From the NCBI RefSeq assembly GCF_030848805.1, contig NC_092359.1:15117102-15181101 (forward strand): 64,000 bases of DNA, in the 5' to 3' direction. Of this stretch, positions 49,441 to 61,035 are shown piece by piece (positions within the stretch are counted from its first letter, which is position 1; each line of letters starts with the position of its first letter). The notes beneath the pieces are model-generated. The model saw only the letters and a list, made by a program, of their open reading frames with translations, was not told the DNA's origin and searched no databases. The stretch is from Temnothorax longispinosus. Lineage: Eukaryota > Arthropoda > Insecta > Hymenoptera > Formicidae. Both the position numbers and the translations under genes were made by a program.

Positions 49441-50420
49441 GTGTAAGAATGCACCGCGTGCAAAATTCACAGAATAGTTATATCGAGCACATTTTGCTAT
49501 TCTGTTAGAAAATATTATTGTGAGATATCTCGGTTGTCTAAAATTCAGTTCGGATAATCTCGTAAGCATAAATAAAAAATGTAATAGAGAATATATTTCA
49601 CCGGTAGATTTAAAAAATGATAAAAAGTGATAACGTGTGAATGATAAAAAGGATTTCTGTGAATAATAAATTACCTATATATTTAGTAGAAATATTATTC
49701 CACTTTCTGCCGAGCATTCTCTACACACAGATAAAATACAATTTTTTTTTAGGAAACATGATAGAAAATACTATAAAGGTATATTATATTAATAATATCA
49801 ATTAAACAGCTATGACATAAATGTATATAAGACACAAATATCTTGCTCAGATTTTCAGTGCTCATGCAATGATTACCATGAGGAAAATTAAAATTAAATA
49901 AAAGCTTTATATTGTAAAACTGTCAATGTCTTATTTGTCACAATTTATTCTATTTTTCCTTTTTTTCGTATTTTTTGCTACTTGAACAATAAATTAAAAA
50001 GTTTAACTATTAGATATATAAATGTATTTTATATAAAACTGTCTAATTGATATTATTAATATAACATATCCTTATAGTATTTTCTATCATGTTTCCTAAA
50101 AAAAAATTTGTATTATAGTATTGTTTATCTGTGTGTAGAGAATGCTTGGCAGAAAGTTGAATAATATTTCTACCAAATGTATAGGTAATTTATTATTCAC
50201 AGAAATCCTTTTATCATTCACACATTATCACTTTTTATCACTTTTTTTTAATCTACCAGTGAAATATATTCTTTATTACATTTTTTATTTATGCTTTCGA
50301 GATTATCCGAACTGACTTTTATAGACAACTGAGATATCTCACAATAATATTTTCTAACAGAATAGCAAAATGTGCTCGATATAACTATTCTGTAAATTTT
50401 GCACGCGGTGCATTATGCGA
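49441..50420. mobile_element. Long inverted-repeat element (arms about 370 bp, spacer about 240 bp)
   Basis: The left arm (49441-49804) opens with AATGCACCGCGTGCAAAATT. The right arm (50044-50420) closes with AATTTTGCACGCGGTGCATT. Long matches continue inward, including ATAGTTATATCGAGCACATT with its complement, GAGATATCTC, TAATAAATTACCTATA with TATAGGTAATTTATTA, GAGAATGC, and GGAAACATGATAGAAAATAC with its complement. Mismatches are scattered, so the element is older than the one at 40661. The spacer is AT-rich and noncoding. Its TATATA-rich left flank prevents a firm target-duplication call. Confidence 0.88.
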
Positions 50421-51004
50421 AATAGAGATAAAGTTTTATTATTTTCCTTTCTTTTCTTTTTCTAAATATTCTTTGAATTGTATTTGTAGCCTGCAGGTAG
50501 TTTCTCAATATTCTTCTAGAATTACATATTAAACCTATAGAATTATATATGCATATAAGGTTATAGAAGAAAATAATACTCAGAAAGAAATTATTTTTTA
50601 AATGTATGTATCATATAAGTATAAATAAAAAACTAAATAATTATTACTAATTATATTTACTTTTATAACGCACAAATTAAAAAAATTCCTAATCTTTTTG
50701 CCAATTATAGTAGCTCATTCATATTTATTAACAACTTCATTTTATTTATCAATATTTAAAACAAACTAAAATGATATCAAATCGAGTAAATATTTTTTCC
50801 GTGAAATATAACAAGGAAACATCTATATAAATCGTCCCAGATTTAATTAATTGTTAAACTGTCCGATAACCTTTTTTAAAATATGAAATTTTATTGATTG
50901 ATTTATTATTTCATCATTCTTAAGACGAAACTAATAATATGTGTGAAATTGATTTTTATCAATATTCTTTTATTTTCTACAAAGCACGTGTACTTACATA
51001 AATA
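50421..51004. other. AT-rich sequence up to the gap, nothing recognised
   Basis: Very AT-rich sequence without a recognisable gene or repeat. The apparent long frames that run into the N block are artefacts of reading through Ns. Confidence 0.6.
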
Positions 51005-51504
51005 NNNNNNNNNNNNNNNNNNNNNNNNNNNNNNNNNNNNNNNNNNNNNNNNNNNNNNNNNNNNNNNNNNNNNNNNNNNNNNNNNNNNNNNNNNNNNNNN
51101 NNNNNNNNNNNNNNNNNNNNNNNNNNNNNNNNNNNNNNNNNNNNNNNNNNNNNNNNNNNNNNNNNNNNNNNNNNNNNNNNNNNNNNNNNNNNNNNNNNNN
51201 NNNNNNNNNNNNNNNNNNNNNNNNNNNNNNNNNNNNNNNNNNNNNNNNNNNNNNNNNNNNNNNNNNNNNNNNNNNNNNNNNNNNNNNNNNNNNNNNNNNN
51301 NNNNNNNNNNNNNNNNNNNNNNNNNNNNNNNNNNNNNNNNNNNNNNNNNNNNNNNNNNNNNNNNNNNNNNNNNNNNNNNNNNNNNNNNNNNNNNNNNNNN
51401 NNNNNNNNNNNNNNNNNNNNNNNNNNNNNNNNNNNNNNNNNNNNNNNNNNNNNNNNNNNNNNNNNNNNNNNNNNNNNNNNNNNNNNNNNNNNNNNNNNNN
51501 NNNN
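51005..51504. other. Assembly gap of exactly 500 Ns
   Basis: A run of 500 N characters. The round length suggests a scaffold placeholder, so the true size and content are unknown. The gap lies next to repeat-dense sequence, a usual reason for assembly breaks. Any gene or element spanning it cannot be judged. Confidence 0.99.
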
Positions 51505-53252
51505 CTACCAAAATATATACATAATACTGCAAATTAGGAGAGTTCCAAAATAAGTAGCGCTCGAGCAAATTCTTGTGTACGGTGGTCAACTCGGAATTTT
51601 TATCAAAAGGCCTGCGGTCGAGATTTAACGCGCAAATTGGGGCGTTCTGCATGGAAATGCCGAGTGAAAACCACGAAGTATTCCCTAATTGAGTCGGCAC
51701 CGCGGCGCAATGATCCCCATGACTGGGGATGACTGTTTCAATGGCATTCCTCTGTAGAAATCTCGTTCGAGATACGCCGCGCGATAATAACGACGAAACT
51801 TCGTTTCCTGTGCTCCTCATTAACATCGAGCACTGAAACTGTTAAACCGAAAAGTTATCTCATTTTTCGTGAATTTAACACGTTCTCTTTCCCTATTCAT
51901 GATCGGACTAATGTGCAATATTCTCGTGCGTTAACATTATTATTATAATTTTCACTGCGGTACCTCGGGGTTTAACTTGTAAATAGATAATCACGAAGCA
52001 TAATCATTAGTTCCGAGAGTATAATAATTAACTATGGTAGGTCAGCGCGTTTATTAGCTATTTGCAAATTGTAAATTGTAAATATAATCAGATAGGAGCA
52101 TGGGATGACGTTGATTCGGCTAACTCAAAGTAATATGTCCCAATAGTGGAACCAATTAATTTTATTGGATATGATTTGAACTCATATCGACATATCGGAT
52201 ATGAGAAAATATCTCTCCATTAATGTGATTAATCGACCAGTAAGAGTCGTCCCATTACTGTGATATATTTAGACGTGACTAGTTTCCGGGTCAGCAAACT
52301 ATCATTTAAATCGATATAAGGCTCTTCTAATCGACATCCGTTAAATCGACGTCATAGCTAGAAGTATATCCTCGTGAAGAAAACTATATAGATTCGAGCG
52401 GAAATAATCGTCGTGTACAATCATGACGCGTTGAGGATAATAACGGCACGGCTTTACGGATTGGTTACGAGACAGGGGGGGGGGGATTCACATGCCCGCC
52501 GCAATAAATAGATTTTACACGCCGGGTGGCAACAAAAGTGGTTTCGACGGGATAAGCCGTTACACTCTTTTCGATACTTCCTATACATTCGCTGCTGCAT
52601 TCTGCAACTTTACTGCGCCGCGCAGCACCGTGACGTGGCCATAAATAACGCCGAAATAGCGTGTCCAACGTCCGACCAATAAATCTACATATAACCCCGG
52701 GAGGGTAAAATAAAGTTATGGGCCCGCTTCATGCACTGATACAGGACCGATAGTTTATCCTGCTTTGACTGCTGCAAGTAGTCACTTTCGTCCCTCCGGC
52801 AACCCTCTTTAGCTCTGCCTTTCGGCGTACCGGAAACTCGGCGCCCCCTTTCATGCTCTTTTCACTCGCCGCGCCCCTCCTCCGATCTCTCCTTCTCTGT
52901 CGCGTGGATTCACGCATGCACCTCCCGCCCGGTTTGTTACTACCATCACCCTCCGATCCCGCCCTTCTCGCGGCGCGTCATACATCCGCTATACGAAAAT
53001 GCATTATTACGTTGACACGTACACAAACTCGATTCCGCGAAAGCCCAGACACGTAACTTCGTGATACATGATCCGCGGAGCCCGAGGTAAGAGTGCATGT
53101 GTAACGCGTATATACAGGCTGCACCAAGAAACGTATCCAACAAGAGTTCATTCTTGGGAGAATTTCGGAATCTATTTAGGAAACACTTAATTTAAATATT
53201 TTGTCTAACGAATTTTTAGTTTTCGACATTAAATATCTTGATATATATAAGG
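51505..53252. other. No gene seen; CpG-rich patch at 52.4-53.1 kb
   Basis: 52380-53110 is GC-rich, with a 12-G run (52476-52487) and overlapping Arg-rich frames on both strands that lack any recognisable domain. 53118-53252 leads into the foldback element. Nothing firm was recognised. Confidence 0.5.
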
Positions 53253-53874
53253 AACCTAATTATCCAGAGTAGGGCCTTTTCCGAATTTTGATATTTTTTT
53301 GCGGCTCTCGGTAAAAATGTTTGTTGTGATTCCGACAATGATAAATCAAACAGGAGAAGTCTGAAGAATATGTAACCTATCTATTTTTTTCAGCACAAAC
53401 AAGCTAAAAACCTGTTTGTGCTGAACATAGATATTCACAGATGTGCGTCACGTTGGAGCAGAGAACAGTTTTGGTATATTGAAAAGTATATGTACAATTT
53501 TATGTTTTAGATAGCGTAAATATAGTTTTAGCCTTCGCTCGTTATTTATTAAAAAGTTACTGACAAATGTAACTGAGAAGTATAACAGTTTGTGTCAATT
53601 GCTGATATGTATAGGCAGTACACATGTATTGCCCCACCCCCGTCTACATATGTGTATTTTATTCAATTCAAGTCAAAAGAAAATTGAACGTTTGCGTAGA
53701 AAGTTGAAGGATACTTAAAAAAAATAGGTAGGTTACATATTCCGACATATTCTTCTGGTTACATATTCTTCTCCCCCGATTAATTATCACTGTTAGAGTC
53801 ATAACAAAGATTTTTACCTAGAGAGCCGCAAAAAAATACCAAAATTCGAAAAAGGCCCTATTCTGGATAATTAC
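53253..53874. mobile_element. Foldback element with about 140-bp arms
   Basis: The left arm begins AACCTAATTATCCAGAGTAG and continues GGGCCTTTTCCGAATTTTG and TTTTTTTGCGGCTCTC. The right arm carries the inverted forms GAGAGCCGCAAAAAAA, CAAAATTCGAAAAAGGCCC and TTCTGGATAATTA. Inner blocks AGAATATGTAACCTA and TAGGTTACATATTC also pair. The spacer (53395-53715) is single-copy and opens with a small hairpin (AGCACAAACA with TGTTTGTGCT, 53393-53424). There is no coding capacity. Confidence 0.85.
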
Positions 53875-54549
53875 CATTTATAATTCTATAGATATTTGAA
53901 ATTCACAGTTGTGAAATTGTGTCCTTCCATCGCATATGCATTTTACCTAATTAATAATTATACTTTTCTAATTTAAGCGATAATCTCTTAGCAATAGACG
54001 ATTCATTGTAGAGTAACAAAAAATATGAAATTTCGAGGAAAAATAGATGTATTAAAGTAAATAGATACATTAAAGAAAGATACAAAATATAGCGCTGAAT
54101 TTTTTAAAATTTAAAAATAATACATATTCGAGTACATATCCTAATTTACATAATTCGATCAATTTATGTGTTCGCCAGTAGTTACATAAAACACACGCTT
54201 TTCAATAATTAATTCAAGAATTCTTTTCAAATTTTTTTAATAAAGAGGCAAAAATTACCATACTTAACAAATGGTTAATGTTTCACTTTGGACCGCAAAA
54301 ATAATTTTACTTCTCCAAGAAAAATGTGTATGGTTGGAAGGATAAGAACGACACCAGCAGCGACAACGCGTTTTAGTTTCCTACCCGATGCTCAAGCTTG
54401 CCGGCGCGGCGTTCTCCCGACGGTCGCGAGCACTAAACAAGGTCGCCGTAATTAAATTTTTGTCCGCCTTGTTTTTTTCCCTCCCTTTATTTGTACTGGC
54501 GAACGCGAGGCGGTGCAATTAGTGTCATTATAAAGCTACGGTGCGCCTT
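53875..54549. other. No gene seen
   Basis: AT-rich, with a GC-richer patch at 54340-54460. No recognisable coding, RNA or repeat structure. Confidence 0.55.
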
Positions 54550-56140
54550 CTATTCTGGAGAACCAGTACCGCTACTTACGCAGACCGTTGAAATAAACGT
54601 GTTCCTTGCAAATTTAACGTTGATTTCCGTAGTGCATTCCAAAAATCTCCCAACCCCGAGATCATGTTTCCTGAGAAACATGTTTGGGCGGGAAATGAAG
54701 ATAGTAGAAATGCGCGAGAACTGAATAAATAATAAACGCCAAGGATGCACCTGGTAAAGAACTAAATAAATTGCTGAATAAAGTGTGAAAGTCTACCTCT
54801 CACTTTTTAATAATTTATATATGACCGAAGCATCTAAGTAGTACGGATTATAGAAAAGTATTAATCTAAATAGTAAAATTTCTATTGTAAATTTTAATTT
54901 ATTTCCCATTCTAAAAAAAATATAACAATATATTATTTTTACACACTCTTTACAAATTTATTATATGTATTTAACATTTATCTTTTGATTGCATTTTAAA
55001 AGTATAGCGTGTTGGAGGCACCTCTGAGGCACGGAATAAATAAAATGAAGCAAATTAAATTGACGTATATAAGTAACAAGCGATACAGACTGTAATATTA
55101 TAAACGGAACATCTTTTTTCTTTTTATTCTTGTGCTTCGATAGCATAATAATAATGTTTATCGAGACATCTGCATGTTATTAGCTACTATGTATACAAAA
55201 GCGAAACTTGCAACGTGAAAGAGCTCAAGAACATCTTTTATCTTGCGAAGCCAATGCTATACTAAAGTTACGTAGATATGTATAATATACATTGTATATT
55301 CTATTGAAATAAACATGTTCCTCTCTTTTTGAATTTTAAATTGATTTTTTCTTCTTGATGGAAAAATCTTTTATTCTCGCGGATTGTCTCTGAACATAAA
55401 TACTCTAGAAACAAATAAATATGATAAATAGAAGCATTGTGAAAAATAAACTGCAGCTTTTTACTAATATAAAAGAATATATCTCAGCGATCCCTCTTCT
55501 TTTATAATAAAATAATAATGATTATTAAAATACCTTATAGCATTTATATTACAGGATGTTATTGTTAATGTTAAACTTTATAACAATAACATCCTGTAAT
55601 ATAAATGCTATAAGGTATTTTATATTTGGTATTAAGCTTAAAAATTTAAATACGATTTAAATTCGTAAATAAAATTTAAAGATTCTATTGGTTTTCTTGT
55701 CAACATTTTCGAAAAAATAGTTACGTTGTTTTGCAAAAAGTTCAATCATCATTCGTGGGGTTCATTTACGACTAAATAGATGATTGAAGTGCACGTCGCA
55801 TTTTCATTGTAACACCAATCCAGATATATATAAAGTTGATCCAAGGAATGCCGCTATACATATGCCGTCTGAATAAACGTGTTCCTTATATAAAAATGCT
55901 GACTTCTTCCTTCGTAACACAGTCCAAAAACCTCCCTAGCTCCGGGGTATGCTCCTGAGTCGCCTCTGGGTACACGATAAAAGAGGTAAAGTTGCGCAGG
56001 AAGCGAATAAATAATAAACGTGAATAACTACCGGAATAAATTGCGCCAATGTAAAACGCGGTCGGCAAGCCTCACTTCTTTGCCCCTTATCAAGAGGCAA
56101 CGCGTTTCGTTTACCGAAACATCTGCATGTTATCGATTAC
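54550..56140 (-). repeat. Diverged tandem array of about 250-bp units with similar minus-strand peptides
   Basis: Four units can be aligned, at about 54575-54845, 54950-55185, 55300-55500 and 55860-56140. On the plus strand they share AATAAACGTGTTCCTT-like starts (54591, 55309, 55872), a CCAAAAA-CTCC block, AATAAATAATAAACG (54723 and 56005) and an ending like GAAACATCTGCATGTTAT (55161 and 56116). Read on the minus strand, the first and fourth units give related peptides, RLLFIQFSRISTIFI with GRFLECTTEIN and RLLFIRFLRNFTSFIV with GRFLDCVTKEE. The second gives a weaker match (LLHFIYSVPQRC). The third has stops. No family was recognised. A palindrome has inserted between units three and four. 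Confidence 0.6.
55527..55621. repeat. Perfect 41-bp hairpin with 13-nt loop
   Basis: The left arm (55527-55567, starting AAAATACCTTATAGCATTTA) and the right arm (55581-55621, ending TAAATGCTATAAGGTATTTT) are exact reverse complements. The 13-nt loop is ATGTTAAACTTTA. The 95-bp unit could be a tiny MITE, or a hairpin RNA if transcribed. A perfect stem without bulges is less typical of a conserved microRNA precursor. Confidence 0.9.
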
Positions 56141-57974
56141 AGGGCGCATTGGCAGCTCGAGGCGAGAACGTCGCTTCAATAGCGGCGTGTTATACTTTCG
56201 CGTTTACCCTCGAAGACAAAGGGTCCGCCGAAGCTTCCACACCGTCAAGAAAACGGAATTTCCTCCTTAGATTCTCGCGGGTCGCTACGACGTTATTGTT
56301 CGAGGAGCGGCTTCGCCGAGCGAATGCGCGTGTTACGTTACCGGTTATTGATGAAAGTTTTCGCGACTGTGACGCGTAACGTTATTAGCGCGATTGTATA
56401 CAGGTATATGGAGCGCCGCGCGCGTAAGTTCGCGCTCCGCAACGACACTGTATGAGCGCATATCGATCGCCGTTATATCTAGAGCATCTCGCAACCTTCG
56501 CAGATATAAGAGCGTATGAATTTGGTCACACGCAGTAGTCGCCAAAGTCAACAACGAACGATAAAGCGTCGGGTCCAGTCACAGACAATCTGCGAATAAT
56601 TATGCTCGCCCGCCGGCAGAACCGAGATATTTCCATTACCGGTCGTAATTAACCCAATAATCCTCGTGTCCCGATTCACATTTTATATACGTTAATTCAC
56701 GTTAAATAAATGCGTTATTAGACACGATCGAAGGAACTCTCCAAAAGAGAAGTTTTTTTTGTAACGGAGGGGCAACCGAATTAGATATTTAATTGAAAAA
56801 CTATGAAATAAATTGAAAATTGCACATTTTAGGTGCGCCGTTATATCCGCGAAAAACAGTGAGACCCTTCAAAATAAATTGCATTAAAACATTCAATTTT
56901 CTCCGAAGCCATTTCTTCCTACCTCCATCCCAAAAAATGTACCTCGCTCCACTTCCGTGATCCACCCTGCACACGAATAATGTAACACGCATTTTTCTCT
57001 CGGCTTATTGCTGCATAATGTCGGAATGAAGTAAATAAATGAATGCTGAAATGATAAATAATACGGCAAATCTTGAATGGCCTAGTTTAGAAACTTCTTC
57101 CGCGCGTTGAAGGGAATAAAATTATCATTACTGAATCTGTCAAACGTACATTTATAATGAGATTTCAGATACTCTTAACGAGCTGCAAGACATTGTGAGA
57201 AAAAGAAATAACTTTCTTCTCTACAAAGGGATAAAAGCAGATTATTTATATTTATAACTGTCTGCGTTCCTTGAAAACCAACTCTCGCTTATTATAATAC
57301 AATTATGTCGGACGCGAACAATCAAAGGCTAATGCCGCGATCTCTCGCATCGTTACGTTTCAATAAGCCGCGCTCCAGTATGATTTTAGTAACCGCTTTT
57401 TAGAATGGAATTTAATCTTTGTTCCTTTGGAATATATTTCAAACTCGCATAAAAATATGAGGTACATGTTACTACATTTTTACCATCAAATGCTATTTGA
57501 GAGATTCATGATTTTATGATTGTGTGACCAGTATCACATTTTATTCGTATTGAAAATGAAACTTATTTAAAGAACTACCTCATTAATTATTTAAATGGAA
57601 ACATATCAGTAGCATAACAATGTAAAAACGACAGTTAATTGATGCCGCTATGCCTTCCTTTACCAAGCCAACGTTACAGTTAACAATAAAGGTCCCTGGT
57701 CCAACGCCAAATCAGATATTCCATGCACTGTCGGCATAATTATCGTGAATCCAGCAAATGGATTATTAAATCCAACTGCACAATTTATATTATGTAAAAT
57801 TCATGTTACGTGACATGACATTTCCAATATCTGCGGGTAATATCGACAATTGTAAAGAAGAGAATGAATAAAAATATAATTTTTTCTCTGAAAATTGGAA
57901 ATATTCAAGAGATAAGAATATTAATCTTTATAAGAATCTTACACAATACAGATTATAATTATATTTAAATATAT
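56141..57974. other. No accepted gene; CpG-rich patch and a possible fifth array unit
   Basis: 56140-56560 is CpG-rich. A plus-strand frame can be read from an acceptor-like GATTACAG to the stop at 56377-56379, but no motif was recognised. 56870-57060 shares weak blocks with the array to the left (CCAAAAAATG, GCTCCACTTCC and AGTAAATAAATGAATGCTGA) and may be a much-diverged further unit. The rest is AT-rich and empty. Confidence 0.35.
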
Positions 57975-57987
57975 TATATATATATAT

Positions 57988-58025
<38 letters not shown>
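57975..58025. repeat. (AT)n microsatellite
   Basis: About 25 TA units with a single GA interruption near 57989. The Tyr/Ile repeat peptide on the minus strand comes from this tract. Confidence 0.97.
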
Positions 58026-58028
<3 letters not shown>

Positions 58029-59490
58029 ATATAGATAAATTGTGTTTGCATATTTCTATACAGATTCGCGTAAAGAGTAAGGGGTTAGCGCGCGTGAGAT
58101 AAAAATTACTATAGATTATAAGCTTCAATAACAATCAAACTCCATAAGATTACAACTATATTTATCGTCTTTCTCTCAGCACATTTCCTCAATTGTCAAA
58201 ATTATTAGTTTTTATGTCACAATCAACAAAAATAAAAAACAAGGATATTACAATTATTACTAATTTATACAAATAACAGAAAAGATATAACGATTATGAA
58301 TAAGACGTATCTTTGAATTTCTTCTTATCAGCAATTAAGATCTCGCCAGCAACGTGAGAATTATGAAATTAATTTAAATTCCGAACAAGAACCTTGCTCG
58401 TTACTTTCAATATCGCTGGTTATAACAGTGCACAGTGACGATTCACAAAATTCCGTACGGTATTCGAAAAGCGTGCAGGCATTAACAAATTTGCTCGCCA
58501 CTCGGCGCCAGCTACGTTTCTCATGCGATTTTCACGGCTGTTTCGCGCGTCGGGTAATTAACACCGTTTTCGTTGCAGCAAGTTGTTGAAACGCCTGAAT
58601 GGTCGCGCGATGCGCCTTTGAAATTGAAGCAGCTGCGCGATGGCAGATGACGTTCTCGTTTACTGCTTAAGACATGCAACGTGAGTGTGCCATCCTCTAG
58701 TTCTTTTTTCTCTTATTTGCTATCCTTATACATATTCTTTTCCCCTAACATTTGAATACCGATGCACCGGCGTGTAAGTAATATAACGCGCTACGAAGAG
58801 AATTGCAATGTTATGAGAATTGCGTCGCGGAATTTTCTAGTCAAAAAATGTGAGAAGACGATAAATGGTCAAGTATCTCGTCTACGTATTACTAATGAAC
58901 TTTTTTAGACAGTTTGCCTTTCATCCCTCTTCATAATTATTGGGCATTTATATCGGACGAGATATTTTGTGAATATCTTACTGACAGACAGATATTTTTA
59001 GGTGGCGCAGATTTTAATAAGCACGATATATGTATTTACGAAGGAAGCATTTATCCGATAAGCATTGTTTGAATAATAAATCTACGTGTTGAACGCCGAA
59101 ATTTACCGTAAAATTCATGCATTTTTAACAACAAGTTGTTTTATTAATCGTGACTTCGCTTTAAATATCTATCTCGAATTAATCATTGAAGAAAATTGCG
59201 TGCCATAAATTCGCCAAAATTACAGTTAATACCTGATAAAATTAATAAATATTTTACAGAATTATAGATGGGGAATGTGCATAATGCTTTAAAATATGTA
59301 ATACACTTTACACACAACCCAATAATGTAATAAAATGCAATATATAGTGTATCCGAGATATTTTCGCACCTTCTCTCATTAACAAATATGTTGACAAATT
59401 GGACGTTAATTTTTATGTAAAACTTTTGGTTGATTCTTTAGCTTGCTTGTAATTTTTCTCATCCATTTGATCTCTAATATTATTATATAT
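58026..59490. other. No gene seen
   Basis: Mostly AT-rich, with a CpG-richer patch at 58400-58690. No conserved coding, RNA gene or repeat was recognised. Confidence 0.55.
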
Positions 59491-61035
59491 CGCGATAATT
59501 GACGTTTGTGAAGTGGCCCCTTTTTTCAAAATTTGAAAAAATTTATTAGAGTTCTGGATGCCCCAGCAATAGTTCGAGTTTTCTATAGGTTTTAAAAAGA
59601 ATTCCGTCATTTAAAATGACGACGAAAACACCATTTTAAAAATGGGGGGGGGGGGCTAATTTCACGGCGCTCCCATTTTTGAAAAAATAAATTTTTTATG
59701 GTAGTTTCAAAAAGATTTCTGTGAGTTCTACAGTTCCCTATAGGTTTTAGTAAAAGTTCCGTTCAAATAACCCCAAAGATCGATGACAAAGTGGAACCAA
59801 AAATTTCCCCCTTTTTTTTAAATCAATTTTTTTACGGTAGATTTAGATAGATTTCGATGAGTTCTAGGGTTTCCTATAGGTTTTATAGCGCTATACGATC
59901 AATATTTCAAAGTTACAGCCCTTCAAAGTGTCACCCCAAAAATTAAAAAATTTTATTTTGGGAGTTCTGGCGGGAGTTCTGGTAGCCCCCCGAAGAGTTC
60001 TATCCATCACTATTATGACCCGAAGCGCTGCGACCAATATTTCAAAAGTTTTAGTCATTCAAAGTGCCACACCTCAAAAATTTTCCCGAAAGGTAAATTT
60101 TTTCCGGAAATTGGTAGTTTTGGCGGGAGTTCTGGTCACCCCCCGAAGAGTTATATCGAAAACTAATGTGACCCGAAGCGCTAAGACCAATATTCCAAAA
60201 GTTACAGCCCTTCAAAGTGACACCCCAAAAATTAAAAATTTTTTTTTCGAGAGTTCTGGGGGGGAGTTCTGGTCGCCCCCCGAAGAGTTCTATCGATCAC
60301 TCTTATGACCCGAAGCGCTAAGACCGATATTTCAAAAGTTACAGCCCTTGAAAGTGCCACACCTTGAAAAATTTCTAAGTCCCGAAGAATAAATTTTTTT
60401 CCAGAAACCGGCAGTTTTCTTTAGAAAACTACCAGAATTACCGATTTCCGAAAAAATGTACCCCTCGGGACTTAGAAAATTTTCGAGGTGTGACATTTCG
60501 GAGGGCTGTAACTTTTGAAATATTGGTCTTAGCGCTTCGGGTCATAATAGTGATCGATAGAACTTTTCGGAGGAGCGACCAGAACTCACGAAAAAAAATT
60601 TTTAATTTTTGGTATGGCACTTTAAAAGGCTGTAATTTTTTAAATATTGGTCGCAGCGCTTCGGATCATAATAGTGATCGATAGAACTCTTCGGGGGCTA
60701 CCAGAACTTCCAAAATAAAATTTTAACTTTTGGGGTGGCACTTTGAAGGGCTGTAACTTTTGAAATATTGGTCGTAGCGCTATAAAACCTATAGGGAACT
60801 CTAGAACTCATCGAAATCTTTCAGGAACTACCATAAATTTTTTTCAAAAATGGGGGGCGTTGTGAAGTTAGCCCCTTATTTTTAAAATAGTGTTTTTGTC
60901 ACTTTAAATGACGGAACTCTTTCTAAAACCTATAGAGAATTCGAACCTAGAACTATTTTGCTGGGGCATCCAGAACTTTAATAAATTTTTTTGAATTTTG
61001 AAAAAAGGGGGCCAATTTCACAGACGTCGATAATT
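59491..61035. mobile_element. FB-like foldback element with internally repetitive arms (about 1.5 kb)
   Basis: The ends are inverted: CGATAATTGACGTTTGTGAA on the left, and its near complement TTCACAGACGTCGATAATTG on the right. Next come inverted AGTTCTGGATGCCCCAGCA, CTATAGGTTTTA and TTCCGTCATTTAAA blocks. Towards the centre each arm is made of repeats of a unit of about 110-150 bp holding GAAGAGTTCTATCGATCACT, ATGACCCGAAGCGCTAAGAC, CAATATTTCAAAAGTTACAG and CCCTTCAAAGTG. Three to four copies are forward in the left arm (from about 59880, 59990, 60145 and 60285) and three are reverse in the right arm (about 60500-60790). The fold centre lies near 60421. The arms differ in length (about 930 and 615 bp) because the repeat copy number differs. 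This is the architecture known from Drosophila FB elements. No transposase is encoded; frames here are read from the repeats. Confidence 0.88.

Noticed and set aside
50898..51826. Long frames on both strands crossing the N block
   Set aside because: Almost all of their length is unknown bases; the sequenced ends show no coding character.
56152..56379. Possible coding exon after an acceptor-like GATTACAG
   Set aside because: Open and CpG-rich, but no motif, no donor and no partner exon; not strong enough to list as a CDS.
59928..60308. 126-codon plus-strand frame inside the FB-like element
   Set aside because: Its internal repetition mirrors the DNA repeat unit, and similar peptides arise from the inverted arm; it is a repeat translation, not a protein gene.
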